DNA of 64,000 nucleotides from Nanobdellota archaeon (GTDB lineage: Archaea; Nanobdellota; Nanobdellia; Woesearchaeales; JAGLXL01), in assembly GCA_023132895.1 (NCBI GenBank), contig JAGLXL010000003.1, positions 62,001-126,000 of the forward strand, read 5' to 3'. Of this stretch, positions 27,699-35,868 are shown one piece after another (the stretch's first letter is position 1; each line of letters begins with the position of its first letter). The notes beneath the pieces are model-generated. The model was not told the origin of the DNA. It did not search any database and saw nothing but the letters and a program-made list of their open reading frames with translations. Made by a program: the position numbers and the translations under genes.

Positions 27699-28913
27699 TT
27701 ACTGAAGTTGTTTGGGCACCCGTATTTTTTCCACATAAAATCTTAGTTCTGGCTCTGTAAAAGGTAGATTAATGGGGGGACTGTAGGAATACCAAAGGGC
27801 TGTTTTGCATTGTTCTTCTGTAAAATTTTTAACACCTTTAAAATCAGCATTGGAAATATTAACCTTACCACTAAACCTGACGTCAGCTAGATTGGCATTA
27901 ATAAATTTGGCATTGGTAAGATTACAACCACTAAAAAATGCACCAGTGAGATTGGCTGCACTAAAGTCAATAACTGCCCGGCCAGCGACCATGGAGGCGG
28001 TTTCACTAATAAGACCAGAAAATTCTGCACCAATAAGTTCTGCCCCAACAAAACCGGCGCCACCATAAAAAGTAATCTCACTAAAAAAAGGATCATTAAA
28101 TTTTACCTTTTGAAAATTTCCAAATGCAAAAGAAATGTTGCTAAAGTGGGGATTGCCGGTTGCTTCTTTAAAATTAGGTGGATTTGTTGAATATCTCTCA
28201 GATTTTATGTCCTCAAAAGAAGTATTTTTGAGTTTAGCACCGCTAAAATCAGTGCCATCAATTTTGGAGGAAACAAACACAGCATCAGTGAGGTCAGCGC
28301 CAACAAAATTTTGATTAGTTAAATCAAAGCCGCTAAAATCAACTCCAGTCAAATCAAATTCCTGTAATTTGACTAGCCTGTCTAATTGGCTCCAAACTAT
28401 AATTCTTTCTTCCTGGGACAAATGCTTATAATAACCTTCTTTCTTTAAAAATTGAGTAACAACATCATTATTTTGGCTAATTTTTGTTGCGTCCAACCAA
28501 GGTTCACTTTTGGCAATTTCATCTGCTTCTTTTGTTTCTTCTGTTAATATGGCTGTGGTTCCTCTGGCTCCGTCGAAATCTTTCTTTGTGATTTTTTTCC
28601 TAAGTTTAATAACAGCGGCACGAGCTTCAGTTATTTTAAGTTTTAAGTTTTTGACATCCTCAAGGTCTTTGGGCAAGTGCCTTAAACCATATTTACCGCC
28701 ACGCCATTCTAATCTTCTGGCTTGAAGACCAATCTTCTTGAGAACTTCTAGGGCTTCTTCTGGTTTTTCGCGGCCTTTAATACCTAAATTATTTTTAATT
28801 TCGATTGACCAGCCAAAAAGAGCAGAAATTTGGCGTTTAATAGAATGTTCCTCCTTACCGGGCAATTGTGATTTTGGTACCCAACCCCTCCACACTTTTG
28901 GTTTTCCAGCCAT
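27699..28913 (-). CDS. Pentapeptide-repeat protein, paralogue of 10104-11390
   Basis: Protein of about 404 aa. The N-terminal helical region carries ARRLEWRGGKYGLRHLP and EPWLDATKISQNNDV...KKEGYYKHL, clearly related to the other copy. Pentapeptide repeats run from about residue 190 to 365 (LTGVDFSGFDLTNQNFVGADL, AANLTGAFFSGCNLTNAKF) and end in a conserved LWYSYSPPINLP segment similar to the WYSTHNIPL of the paralogue. Start: GGTGAT plus 4 nt before the ATG at 28913. Confidence 0.86.
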   Translation of the reverse strand: MAGKPKVWRGWVPKSQLPGKEEHSIKRQISALFGWSIEIKNNLGIKGREKPEEALEVLKKIGLQARRLEWRGGKYGLRHLPKDLEDVKNLKLKITEARAAVIKLRKKITKKDFDGARGTTAILTEETKEADEIAKSEPWLDATKISQNNDVVTQFLKKEGYYKHLSQEERIIVWSQLDRLVKLQEFDLTGVDFSGFDLTNQNFVGADLTDAVFVSSKIDGTDFSGAKLKNTSFEDIKSERYSTNPPNFKEATGNPHFSNISFAFGNFQKVKFNDPFFSEITFYGGAGFVGAELIGAEFSGLISETASMVAGRAVIDFSAANLTGAFFSGCNLTNAKFINANLADVRFSGKVNISNADFKGVKNFTEEQCKTALWYSYSPPINLPFTEPELRFYVEKIRVPKQLQ

Positions 28914-28987
28914 AATTATCACCTTTTTAACATAATTTTTTTAAGAAAAAGATTCTAATTTATTTAAAGATTTTGTTTTAAATTGAG

Positions 28988-29584
28988 TTATTGGAAAAAA
29001 CTTCTAGTCGGCTCTCTGGTTTTGGATTGGAAATCCCACAAGCCGCCATGACAAGTGTCTAAGTCTAAATATATTTTTTTACCTAATTTTAAAAGCAAAA
29101 AAGAAGTTGAAGCTGGGAGCTTTTCCTCTGAAGGATCAAAATGTTCAAGATAAGATAAAAGATAAGTCTCTTGGTCTTTTTTGGAGAAGATGCCTATGGG
29201 ACTGGGTAAACAAATATCTTTTAGGGAATTTCTGTTTTTTATATAACCAGGCTCTTGTTCAATTTTTTCTCTCCATTGGTTTGTTTCTTCTGGATTAAAT
29301 GTTTTGAAATCATAACCAACTGATTCGCCAGCTAAATCAATTTCAGCCAAACCAAGAATCTGGAAATCACCAGCAGCAAGATAAATTAAGAATTCTGAGC
29401 GGAATTTTTCTTGATAAAACTTAAGAACTTTATCATCAGGGTTTTCTTCTAAAGTTAAACGGGTCTCTCTAAATTCTTCTGGATCAGCGTCTAAATTAAG
29501 TCTTTGAATATCCGGGTTAATATTCAATTCTCTAATTAATTCTTCTAATCTCCTTTCTTCTGATTCAGTGTAATAATATTTCAC
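28988..29584 (-). CDS. Conserved-looking protein of unknown function
   Basis: Protein of about 198 aa, acidic, mixed alpha/beta, with no signal peptide or recognised motif (KVLKFYQEKFRSEFLIYLAAGDF, LPASTSFLLLKLGKKIYLDLD). GGTGAT and 4 nt precede a GTG at 29584, giving MKYYYTESEERRLEEL. An earlier in-frame GTG (29593) lies within the Shine-Dalgarno. Divergent from the 29716 gene, which has the same kind of ribosome site. Confidence 0.7.
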   Translation of the reverse strand: MKYYYTESEERRLEELIRELNINPDIQRLNLDADPEEFRETRLTLEENPDDKVLKFYQEKFRSEFLIYLAAGDFQILGLAEIDLAGESVGYDFKTFNPEETNQWREKIEQEPGYIKNRNSLKDICLPSPIGIFSKKDQETYLLSYLEHFDPSEEKLPASTSFLLLKLGKKIYLDLDTCHGGLWDFQSKTREPTRSFFQ

Positions 29585-29715
29585 AGAAATCACCTTTTAA
29601 GTGAAATTTGTGAGTTTAATATTTAAATTTTACTGAAAATTAGTCTAAATAATATAAAAGTTTAAAAATAATAAAGTTATTCTAATTAAAAACGTATTCA
29701 AAAAGGTGATAAAAA

Positions 29716-30288
29716 ATGGCATTTTTAAGGCGAAAGAAAAAGGAACCTATTGTAAAAAAGACTGTTCGGAAAAGTTCTCTTCAATTATGGAAGGAGATGG
29801 CTGCGACAGTACAAAGTTATATCATAGCCGGGAGGGATAAAGTCAAAATTAAAAATACTCGAGATTATTTTGAGAATTTCAAAGAAGAGATATCAGGAAC
29901 AGAGTTTATGACGTCTCGTAGGGTTGATGTTTGGATGAGATTATTGAAACGTTTTGCAAATCTGCGTTTTAAACCAACCCATAAAGATATGAATAATGCT
30001 TGGAGACAAGCGAGAAGGTTATGGTTGCGCTCAAATATTCCAAAAGAAATTAAAAATAAAGTAAAGACTTTGGCGGCAAATTGTCAGCTTTTGATGAAAG
30101 ATTTAGCGGAAATGGTGGTAATTTGTGGAGAAACTATTGAAGAAGATGAAATAGTTATGAAATTAAAGATAACGACCGAGAAACAAGTAGATGAATATTT
30201 AGACGGGATTAATGAGATTGATAAAAAATTTACTTCGTGTTTAAATCAAGTAACTGAATTGAAGGAGGATTTAGAAGCGCTTTCTTAA
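29716..30288 (+). CDS. Basic helical protein, unknown
   Basis: Protein of 190 aa with a very basic N terminus (MAFLRRKKKEPIVKKTVRK) and helical remainder. AWRQARRLWLRS faintly recalls the RQCRRLEWRGG region of the pentapeptide proteins, but the match is weak. Preceded by AAAGGTGAT and 5 nt. Convergent with the double-HTH gene, 2 nt between stop codons. Confidence 0.7.
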   Translation: MAFLRRKKKEPIVKKTVRKSSLQLWKEMAATVQSYIIAGRDKVKIKNTRDYFENFKEEISGTEFMTSRRVDVWMRLLKRFANLRFKPTHKDMNNAWRQARRLWLRSNIPKEIKNKVKTLAANCQLLMKDLAEMVVICGETIEEDEIVMKLKITTEKQVDEYLDGINEIDKKFTSCLNQVTELKEDLEALS

Positions 30289-30290
30289 TT

Positions 30291-30938
30291 TTATTTTTTA
30301 ATATTTAATTTCTTTATTTTTCTAATCAAAGTTTCATATCTCAAATCAATCTGTTTAGCTGTTTGCGTCAAATTCCATTTGTTTTCTTCCAATATTTTTT
30401 TCAGATAAAGTTTTTCAAATTCTTCTGCTGCTTCTTTCCAAGTCATGATTTTCTTGGGCAGGAATTTGACAATGTTTTCTGAAATTAAAGGAATCTCTTC
30501 ATAGAATTTTTTGAGTTTGGATGGATGGAGGATTGATTTGTAGGTGTCTAAACTTTTTCTTAAGGCTGCATCCATGGCTTCTTTTTTGAAATAACCAATC
30601 TTGTACATTTTTTCCCTGAGTTTTTTGACGTCAATGTTAAGTTTTTTGATTTCCCGGTGGATGGATCTTCTATCTAAACCAAGAAGTTTAGCTGCTTCAG
30701 AAACATTACCTTGGTGCGTCTGGATAATTCTTTGGATAAATTCCCTTTTGAAAAGATTTTTGGCTAATTTAAAAGGCAATTCAGTATGGATAGTGTAGCC
30801 GATGAGTTTTTTTTCAATTTTATCGGTGATGTCTTTTTCCAGTTCATCGACTTTAATGCCTAAGAATTTCTGCATGGTTTCTTCTAGGTAAGGTTCGATT
30901 TTTTCTTTTAATGATTTTTCTAAGGTTTCTTCTGACAT
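30291..30938 (-). CDS. Regulator with two Fis-type helix-turn-helix domains
   Basis: DNA-binding protein of about 215 aa. Two HTH_8/Fis-like domains are visible. The first (residues ~70-105) has FIQRIIQTHQGNVSEAAKLL then LDRRSIHREIKKLNI. The second, at the C terminus, has LKKILEENKWNLTQTAKQI then LRYETLIRKIKKLNIKK. Fis-type HTHs are usual at the C terminus of bacterial NtrC-class activators and two in one short protein is unusual. The start MSEETLEKS at 30938 lies 12 nt after a 29-bp inverted repeat, a likely autoregulatory site. An upstream in-frame ATG at 30971 lies inside that repeat. Confidence 0.82.
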   Translation of the reverse strand: MSEETLEKSLKEKIEPYLEETMQKFLGIKVDELEKDITDKIEKKLIGYTIHTELPFKLAKNLFKREFIQRIIQTHQGNVSEAAKLLGLDRRSIHREIKKLNIDVKKLREKMYKIGYFKKEAMDAALRKSLDTYKSILHPSKLKKFYEEIPLISENIVKFLPKKIMTWKEAAEEFEKLYLKKILEENKWNLTQTAKQIDLRYETLIRKIKKLNIKK

Positions 30939-30949
30939 GTTGTATACTG

Positions 30950-30978
30950 AAAATATTTGTTCTATGAACAAATATTTT
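30950..30978. promoter_or_regulatory. 29-bp inverted repeat before the double-HTH gene
   Basis: AAAATATTTGTTC-TAT-GAACAAATATTTT, perfect 13-bp arms, ending 12 nt upstream of the ATG at 30938 and covering the region where its promoter must lie. Probable operator, likely bound by the HTH protein itself. Confidence 0.65.
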
Positions 30979-30983
30979 GGTAT

Positions 30984-31072
30984 ATTGCAATGAATTTATG
31001 TTGTTCTTGTTTGAATTGTAGTTGCCATTGCAATATGACTAAAATGTCCCATTTCTTTATAAAGTTTTGCAA
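30984..31072. promoter_or_regulatory. Three TTGCAA palindromes in a divergent promoter region
   Basis: ATTGCAAT at 30984-30991 and 31027-31034, and TTGCAA at 31067-31072 (in TTTTGCAATAG), spaced about 40-43 bp between the double-HTH gene and the purF-like gene. Possible repeated regulator site. Confidence 0.4.
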
Positions 31073-31096
31073 TAGTTATTTTTAATTATACAAATG

Positions 31097-31106
31097 GTTT
31101 TAAATG
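31097..31106 (+). promoter_or_regulatory. TATA-like box for the purF-like gene
   Basis: GTTTTAAATG centred 27 nt before the ATG at 31129; no Shine-Dalgarno. Confidence 0.5.
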
Positions 31107-31128
31107 AAAATTAATTTTAAAAAATAAA

Positions 31129-32487
31129 ATGGGTGGTTTACTAGCGATTGTTTCAAGCGAAGATTGTTCTAAATATGTTCGGCGCGGTTTAATTGCTTCT
31201 AGGCATCAAGGCAATGATTATTTTGGCATTGCTGCTTTTGGTTTGGATGGAAAATTAATTGGACCAAGACATCAAGAAGGTCCTGCCGGAAGTGATTTTT
31301 TTACGGATAAATTCAGAGAAGTTAGTGGGGATGTTGTTTTAGGAAGTGTCAGCAGCAGTGATAAAGAACCGATTGTGGGAACATATCAAGGTGGGGAGTT
31401 TGCTTTGGCTATAAATGGTAGAGTACTTAATCTAGATAATCTTAAAAAAGAATTACTAGGTTCAAGTTTTGAACCAGCTGGTTTTTCTCATGCTCAAGTT
31501 GTGGCTAATTTAATTGGACAGAAAGAAGATTTAGTTGAAGGAATTAAATATGCCTGGGAAAAAACAGAAGGTGTACAAGATATTGTTATCCTGCATGATC
31601 AAGATTTGATTGCTGCGAGGCACCCTGATGCTGTTTTGCCTTTATTAATTGGAGAAAGCCCAATTGGCAGTGCAGTGGGTTCAAGTGATTTTGTTTTAAG
31701 AAAATTGGGTTTTGATAAACTTACTCCTCTTGAAGGAGGAGATATTTATTTGGTAAAGTTTGATGATGATTGTAAATTATTAAGAGAAGGAGAGAATGGT
31801 GCTCGGACGTGTGCTTTTTTATGGACTTATACTGGCCACATAGATGATAAGATAGACGGGTTGTATACTGCTGAATTAAGAGAGAGATTAGGCAGGAATT
31901 TGTTTAAAAATGATGATTATGTTAAAGGATTAATTAAAGAGGGGAAGATAAAGCCAGAAGATGTTGTTGTTTCGCCGATTTTGATGTCTGGTCTGGGTTC
32001 AAGTATTGGTTATTACAAGCAAGCTTTAGAAAAAGGTTTTAATTTTGGTTTTGCTCCTGTTTTTATTCCTTCTCAAAGATATAAAAGAAGTTATGTGCCT
32101 GAAACAAATGAAGAGAGAAAGGCTGTGGCAGCCTTTAAATTAGATGAAATCAGATATTATATTGAAGGTAAATTTGTTATTGCTGTTGATGATTCAATTG
32201 TTCGAGGGACACAGACAGAAGCTAGGATGAGCATTATCAAAAAATATAAGCCCCTGGGCGTTGTGGTGAGAGCAAGCCATCCTAAAATTTGGAATCCTTG
32301 CACTTATCAATTATCAACTAGGAATCCTGAAGAATTAGCAGCTGTCCGGCATGGTTCTGGTTCTGATGAAGATCTTGCTAAGGCAATTGGAATTGATAAT
32401 GTCATGTACAATTCTTTTGAGGATTATAAGAATTCTTTTGGTGAATTAAAGGATAAGTTATGTATGGACTGTGCTAAGCCTAAATAG
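31129..32487 (+). CDS. PurF homologue lacking the catalytic glutaminase cysteine
   Basis: Amidophosphoribosyltransferase family, 452 aa. The normal start is Met-Cys-Gly, with the processed N-terminal Cys as glutaminase nucleophile. Here it is MGGLLAIVSSEDC, Cys to Gly (TGT to GGT is one base). The GHVRY motif of the glutaminase is also lost (LGSVSSSDKEP), although INGRVLN remains. The phosphoribosyltransferase domain is intact: PSQRYKRSYVPE, then the PRPP loop VIAVDDSIVRGTQTEA, and a C-terminal CxxC (LCMDCAKPK). It may use free ammonia, another amine, or have a different role. No other purine gene is in the window. Confidence 0.85.
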   Translation: MGGLLAIVSSEDCSKYVRRGLIASRHQGNDYFGIAAFGLDGKLIGPRHQEGPAGSDFFTDKFREVSGDVVLGSVSSSDKEPIVGTYQGGEFALAINGRVLNLDNLKKELLGSSFEPAGFSHAQVVANLIGQKEDLVEGIKYAWEKTEGVQDIVILHDQDLIAARHPDAVLPLLIGESPIGSAVGSSDFVLRKLGFDKLTPLEGGDIYLVKFDDDCKLLREGENGARTCAFLWTYTGHIDDKIDGLYTAELRERLGRNLFKNDDYVKGLIKEGKIKPEDVVVSPILMSGLGSSIGYYKQALEKGFNFGFAPVFIPSQRYKRSYVPETNEERKAVAAFKLDEIRYYIEGKFVIAVDDSIVRGTQTEARMSIIKKYKPLGVVVRASHPKIWNPCTYQLSTRNPEELAAVRHGSGSDEDLAKAIGIDNVMYNSFEDYKNSFGELKDKLCMDCAKPK

Positions 32488-32559
32488 TGTTACTTCTTTT
32501 TAGTAGTTAATCATAGAAAAGTTTATATATGAGTAATTATGAGTAATCATCTATTTAAG

Positions 32560-32736
32560 ATGAAAAGAAAGATTACTCAAAACAAACACCAGTATAAAGT
32601 TTCATTACCAATTGAATTGGTTAGAAAGTTAAATTGGGATAATTCTACTGAGATTAAGTTTCATGAAGTTGAGACAGCGCTGGGCAAGGGTTTGCTGATT
32701 GTTAAGAATAATGAGAAAGTTTTGAGGCTGAAATGA
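32560..32736 (+). CDS. Small AbrB/SpoVT-type DNA-binding protein
   Basis: Protein of 58 aa: MKRKITQNKHQYKVSLPIEL then VRKLNWD, a swapped-hairpin AbrB fold with VSLP as its hallmark. A TATA-like TTTATATA (32521-32528) makes the ATG at 32560 the better start than the one at 32539, which would precede the expected transcript start. It overlaps the next gene by 4 nt (ATGA). Confidence 0.82.
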   Translation: MKRKITQNKHQYKVSLPIELVRKLNWDNSTEIKFHEVETALGKGLLIVKNNEKVLRLK

Positions 32737-34844
32737 AAGAAGATAAAATAACTTGGGAAGATTTGGAAAGAAGGAATGTGCGGAACTTACTTGATGTGCT
32801 GGACTTATTTGATATTTGTAGATCTGACCTATCTGCTTTGGCTCATGGCGATGTTACCGAGAAAAATGAAATTGCCGAACGGCATGTTTTGGAAATTGAT
32901 GATGTGGATTACAGGAAAACTGTCGAGGAACTTTCATTGCAATATTTAAAGGACTTTATTCTGAATGGGGGAAATCTAAACCCAAAGATAATCAAAGAGG
33001 TTGTTAATTGTGAACCAGCTATTTTCTCAAAATTGAGAGAAGACAAAACAGGAATGACTCTTTTTGACAGGGGAGAGCTATACGAGACAATGCTTGTCTA
33101 TCCAAGCGGATTTGGAATAAAATTATTCAGAAACAAGTTTAACAATCCAAAAACAAAAACAAGAGCAGAACGGGCACAAAAATTTTATTTTAATCTGGCA
33201 AATTATGCCAAGGAGAAAGTCAGTTCAGAGCGGGATTTGCTGGACATCATGGAGCGGTTCAAACCAGTAGAGCCTCTGCATTCTAATGGAAATTCAATTG
33301 ATAATATCTTTATTAATTCCAGGGACCTCTACGCATCTCTTAAAAACGCCAGTGTTGATGAGAGGGCTAATTATTTGGAAGAGGTCAATAATATTGATTT
33401 GATAATGGGTTTCTTTTCTGATAATTTCAAAAGGACAAAACCAGGTGAAGAGCTGTATAGAGATAGTGGTTTCTGGAACAGAATCAGAGGAAAAAAGTTG
33501 TTTAATCTTAAGAATTACAAAAAGGAACTTTTTGAAGACATACTGATTCCAGTAGACAGGGAGCTGGAAAAGGTTCTAGGAGAGGAAAAAGTGATTAATT
33601 CACAGGGAGAAATAATTGATGCGGGACTGCTTGAAATTTTCTGTCAAAACAGCAAGGAAGGCAAAGTCTGGGAAATGCTTGGTTTGGGCGACAGTTATAA
33701 AACAGGCCTTACTACGCTAGACCCCAATTTAAGGAATATTATGATGAGGGAAAATGGAAAAAGAAGCTATGCTTATGTTGATTTTGAGAGATATGATGAA
33801 GACAGTATAACTGCTTTTTTACCTAAAAGATTGTCTTTAGCAGGCCTCTATGATCACAACGGAGATTCTCTGGTTTTGGAGAGTGGAGAAAGCGCTGAAG
33901 AGAACTTACTGAAGTTTGCTTACAGGACTTTGGAAAGATTAGGAGAGATTAAGGAAGAGCAAGTGATGTCTTGGGAAGATTTTAAGAATGAATTTTCTGC
34001 CCAGAAGAGAAAATATCTGCTGAGGACGGCCCGGAGATTTAAGCTGCAGGAGGGCAAGGACAAAGATCCTGAAAAGATGAGGGATTTGTCCCGGTTTTTC
34101 TATACTTTGTTTGATAAGGAAGTGGAAGGCCATTCTGGGTATTTAGATGGTTTGTTTGGCAAGCCATTGGGTGAAGAAGAGATGAAAGTGATTTATGAAA
34201 GACATGACAATCCAAGTTATGGTTTGGCCCGGCATATGAATCCAAAAAATTTAGAAGAAAAATTAATTGTGGTTCAAGATAAATTAGCTGACCACAGAAA
34301 AAGGAAGAAAAGAAAAATGGTCTATAAAATTGCTGGCGGCATAATGATTCCTTTGGCAGTTGCAGGTGGGATTGCTAGTATTGTTAGTCTTAAAAATTCT
34401 GCTGATACATTAGCTGAAAAAGTTGAAGAAACTGAAAGAGAAAGGAAAATAGCAGAAAGATTTACAATAATTTCAAAATATCTTGATGATCCAGCAGACA
34501 CTTTTGGAAGAAATACCGGTGAATTAGTAGCTTATGACAGACTCTTGGCTTGTTTAGATTATGTCAGGTTTGACCAAAAAACAGGTTTTGCTCTGTTTTT
34601 AGATTCTGAAGCAACTCTGAGAGCAACCCACATTGTTGGTAGTTGGGAATACAAGGATTTGGAACCTTATTTAAAGAAAAATTATCCTGCTATTTATTGG
34701 GCCATGTACGAAATAGATAGCAATCATACTGAATCTTGGGCAGTCAAGGGTAGAGATGGCAATATTCGTTATCAAAGGGGAAAATTAGCTGAATTAGAGA
34801 CTAAAATTAGACAAGAATACAAATCAAAGATGAAGGCCAAATAA
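32733..34844 (+). CDS. Large protein with one C-terminal-side membrane helix, unknown
   Basis: Protein of 703 aa. Charged helical region of ~525 residues, then a basic stretch (DHRKRKKRKM), a single transmembrane helix (~529-552, KIAGGIMIPLAVAGGIASIV), and a ~150-residue domain after the helix (FDQKTGFALFLDSEATLRAT, YLKKNYPAIYWAMYEID). By the positive-inside rule the large N-terminal part is cytosolic. Not recognised. It is translationally coupled to the AbrB-like gene, a layout repeated by the RHH-kinase pair at 42563-46122. Its 3' end overlaps the convergent PhoU gene by 21 nt. Confidence 0.75.
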   Translation: MKEDKITWEDLERRNVRNLLDVLDLFDICRSDLSALAHGDVTEKNEIAERHVLEIDDVDYRKTVEELSLQYLKDFILNGGNLNPKIIKEVVNCEPAIFSKLREDKTGMTLFDRGELYETMLVYPSGFGIKLFRNKFNNPKTKTRAERAQKFYFNLANYAKEKVSSERDLLDIMERFKPVEPLHSNGNSIDNIFINSRDLYASLKNASVDERANYLEEVNNIDLIMGFFSDNFKRTKPGEELYRDSGFWNRIRGKKLFNLKNYKKELFEDILIPVDRELEKVLGEEKVINSQGEIIDAGLLEIFCQNSKEGKVWEMLGLGDSYKTGLTTLDPNLRNIMMRENGKRSYAYVDFERYDEDSITAFLPKRLSLAGLYDHNGDSLVLESGESAEENLLKFAYRTLERLGEIKEEQVMSWEDFKNEFSAQKRKYLLRTARRFKLQEGKDKDPEKMRDLSRFFYTLFDKEVEGHSGYLDGLFGKPLGEEEMKVIYERHDNPSYGLARHMNPKNLEEKLIVVQDKLADHRKRKKRKMVYKIAGGIMIPLAVAGGIASIVSLKNSADTLAEKVEETERERKIAERFTIISKYLDDPADTFGRNTGELVAYDRLLACLDYVRFDQKTGFALFLDSEATLRATHIVGSWEYKDLEPYLKKNYPAIYWAMYEIDSNHTESWAVKGRDGNIRYQRGKLAELETKIRQEYKSKMKAK

Positions 34845-35723
34845 AGAACCGATCATTTGATAGGTTAAGAGACCAGCTTTGAAAATATGATGGACAAGAA
34901 TCTTGTCTGTGTTTTGTTTTTTTAAGAGGTTATATGATTTTTTGATGATATGTTCTCTTTGATGGACAAAAGCAGCTTCTTTTTTTTCGTCAAATTTGTA
35001 GAAAATTTCATAGAATTCTCTGAGGTAATGGATGATTTCTTTGAGATGATTTAGTTCATCTTGAGTTATGGTTTTGGTTTTAGCGAGTTGCTTGGCAATG
35101 TCACGGTATTCATTGCCAATAAGTTCCAAGTATGAGTTGATGGTGTAGAGGTAAAAAGATTCTTTTTTTCCTTCATAACTTTTTTTGACTAACTGCATTT
35201 TGCAGAAATCAGTGTTTTTATTGATGTTTTTATCAAGTCTGGGGATCTGTTTTAGTTTATTGTAATCTTTGTTTTGAATGTTTTCTATAATCTGTTCGCC
35301 AATAGACATTAAGACAAGGAAAGTTCTTCTCATGATTTGATCAAATTCCAGGGCTTCGGCAACATTTTTGATCACACATTTGTTGTTTTCCTGCTGGACT
35401 ATTTCATAGCCAAGAAGGCTGGGCATGTAATCTTCGATAATATCCATGACTTCAGGATGGTCAAATTTGATGGTGAGTTCGTCATAACCTTTTTTGTAAG
35501 CGCCAGCAATATATTTGACAACTGACCTGGGCGGTCTTTTGCCTAAGGAGATTTCTTTTTTTGTCTGTAGAGGTTTAGCATCTGATGGAGTGAGGACTAA
35601 ACGGCTTGGTTCTTCTTTTAAATCAATTTCATTTCCTGGCTTGAGATGGAATTTCTGAGTCCATTTAGCCGGCAAAGAGACTACTAAAGTGCTTGGTCCT
35701 AACTTGACTATTTTTCTTTTCAT
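34824..35723 (-). CDS. AbrB-PhoU phosphate-uptake regulator-like protein
   Basis: Protein of 299 aa. The N-terminal SpoVT/AbrB domain (MKRKIVKLGPSTLVVSLPAK, LKPGNEIDL) is followed by PhoU-like helical bundles (ALEFDQIMRRTFLVLMSIGE, SYLELIGNEYRDIAKQLAKT). This is the common archaeal architecture for predicted transcriptional regulators of phosphate transport. No pst genes are in the window. A TATA-like TTTTAAAT lies ~27 nt upstream. A 20-bp AT-only inverted repeat lies further upstream. Confidence 0.9.
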   Translation of the reverse strand: MKRKIVKLGPSTLVVSLPAKWTQKFHLKPGNEIDLKEEPSRLVLTPSDAKPLQTKKEISLGKRPPRSVVKYIAGAYKKGYDELTIKFDHPEVMDIIEDYMPSLLGYEIVQQENNKCVIKNVAEALEFDQIMRRTFLVLMSIGEQIIENIQNKDYNKLKQIPRLDKNINKNTDFCKMQLVKKSYEGKKESFYLYTINSYLELIGNEYRDIAKQLAKTKTITQDELNHLKEIIHYLREFYEIFYKFDEKKEAAFVHQREHIIKKSYNLLKKQNTDKILVHHIFKAGLLTYQMIGSLFGLHL

Positions 35724-35759
35724 GGTTATGAGTGAGATGAGGTCATATTTAAAATTTTC

Positions 35760-35779
35760 TATAAATATAGATATTTATA
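35760..35779. promoter_or_regulatory. Inverted repeat upstream of the AbrB-PhoU gene
   Basis: TATAAATAT-AG-ATATTTATA, perfect 9-bp arms, just upstream of the minus-strand TATA region. The flanking DNA is nearly all A/T, so chance is possible. Confidence 0.35.
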
Positions 35780-35835
35780 CTAATATATATAATATAAGGA
35801 TTAAATATATATTTTCTTTATATAGTTACTCTAAA

Positions 35836-35868
35836 ATGACGAAGAGTGATTGGGGGAAATTAAAATGA
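35836..35868 (+). CDS. Possible 10-codon leader ORF
   Basis: ATG at 35836 encodes MTKSDWGKLK and stops with a TGA overlapping the ATG of the next ORF (ATGA). AT-rich TATA-like sequence lies ~28 nt upstream. Too short to be certain. Confidence 0.3.
   Translation: MTKSDWGKLK

Noticed and set aside
32539-32541. ATG at 32539 for the AbrB-like gene
   Set aside because: It lies only about 15 nt after the TATA-like box, before the expected transcript start; the ATG at 32560 gives a normal AbrB N terminus.
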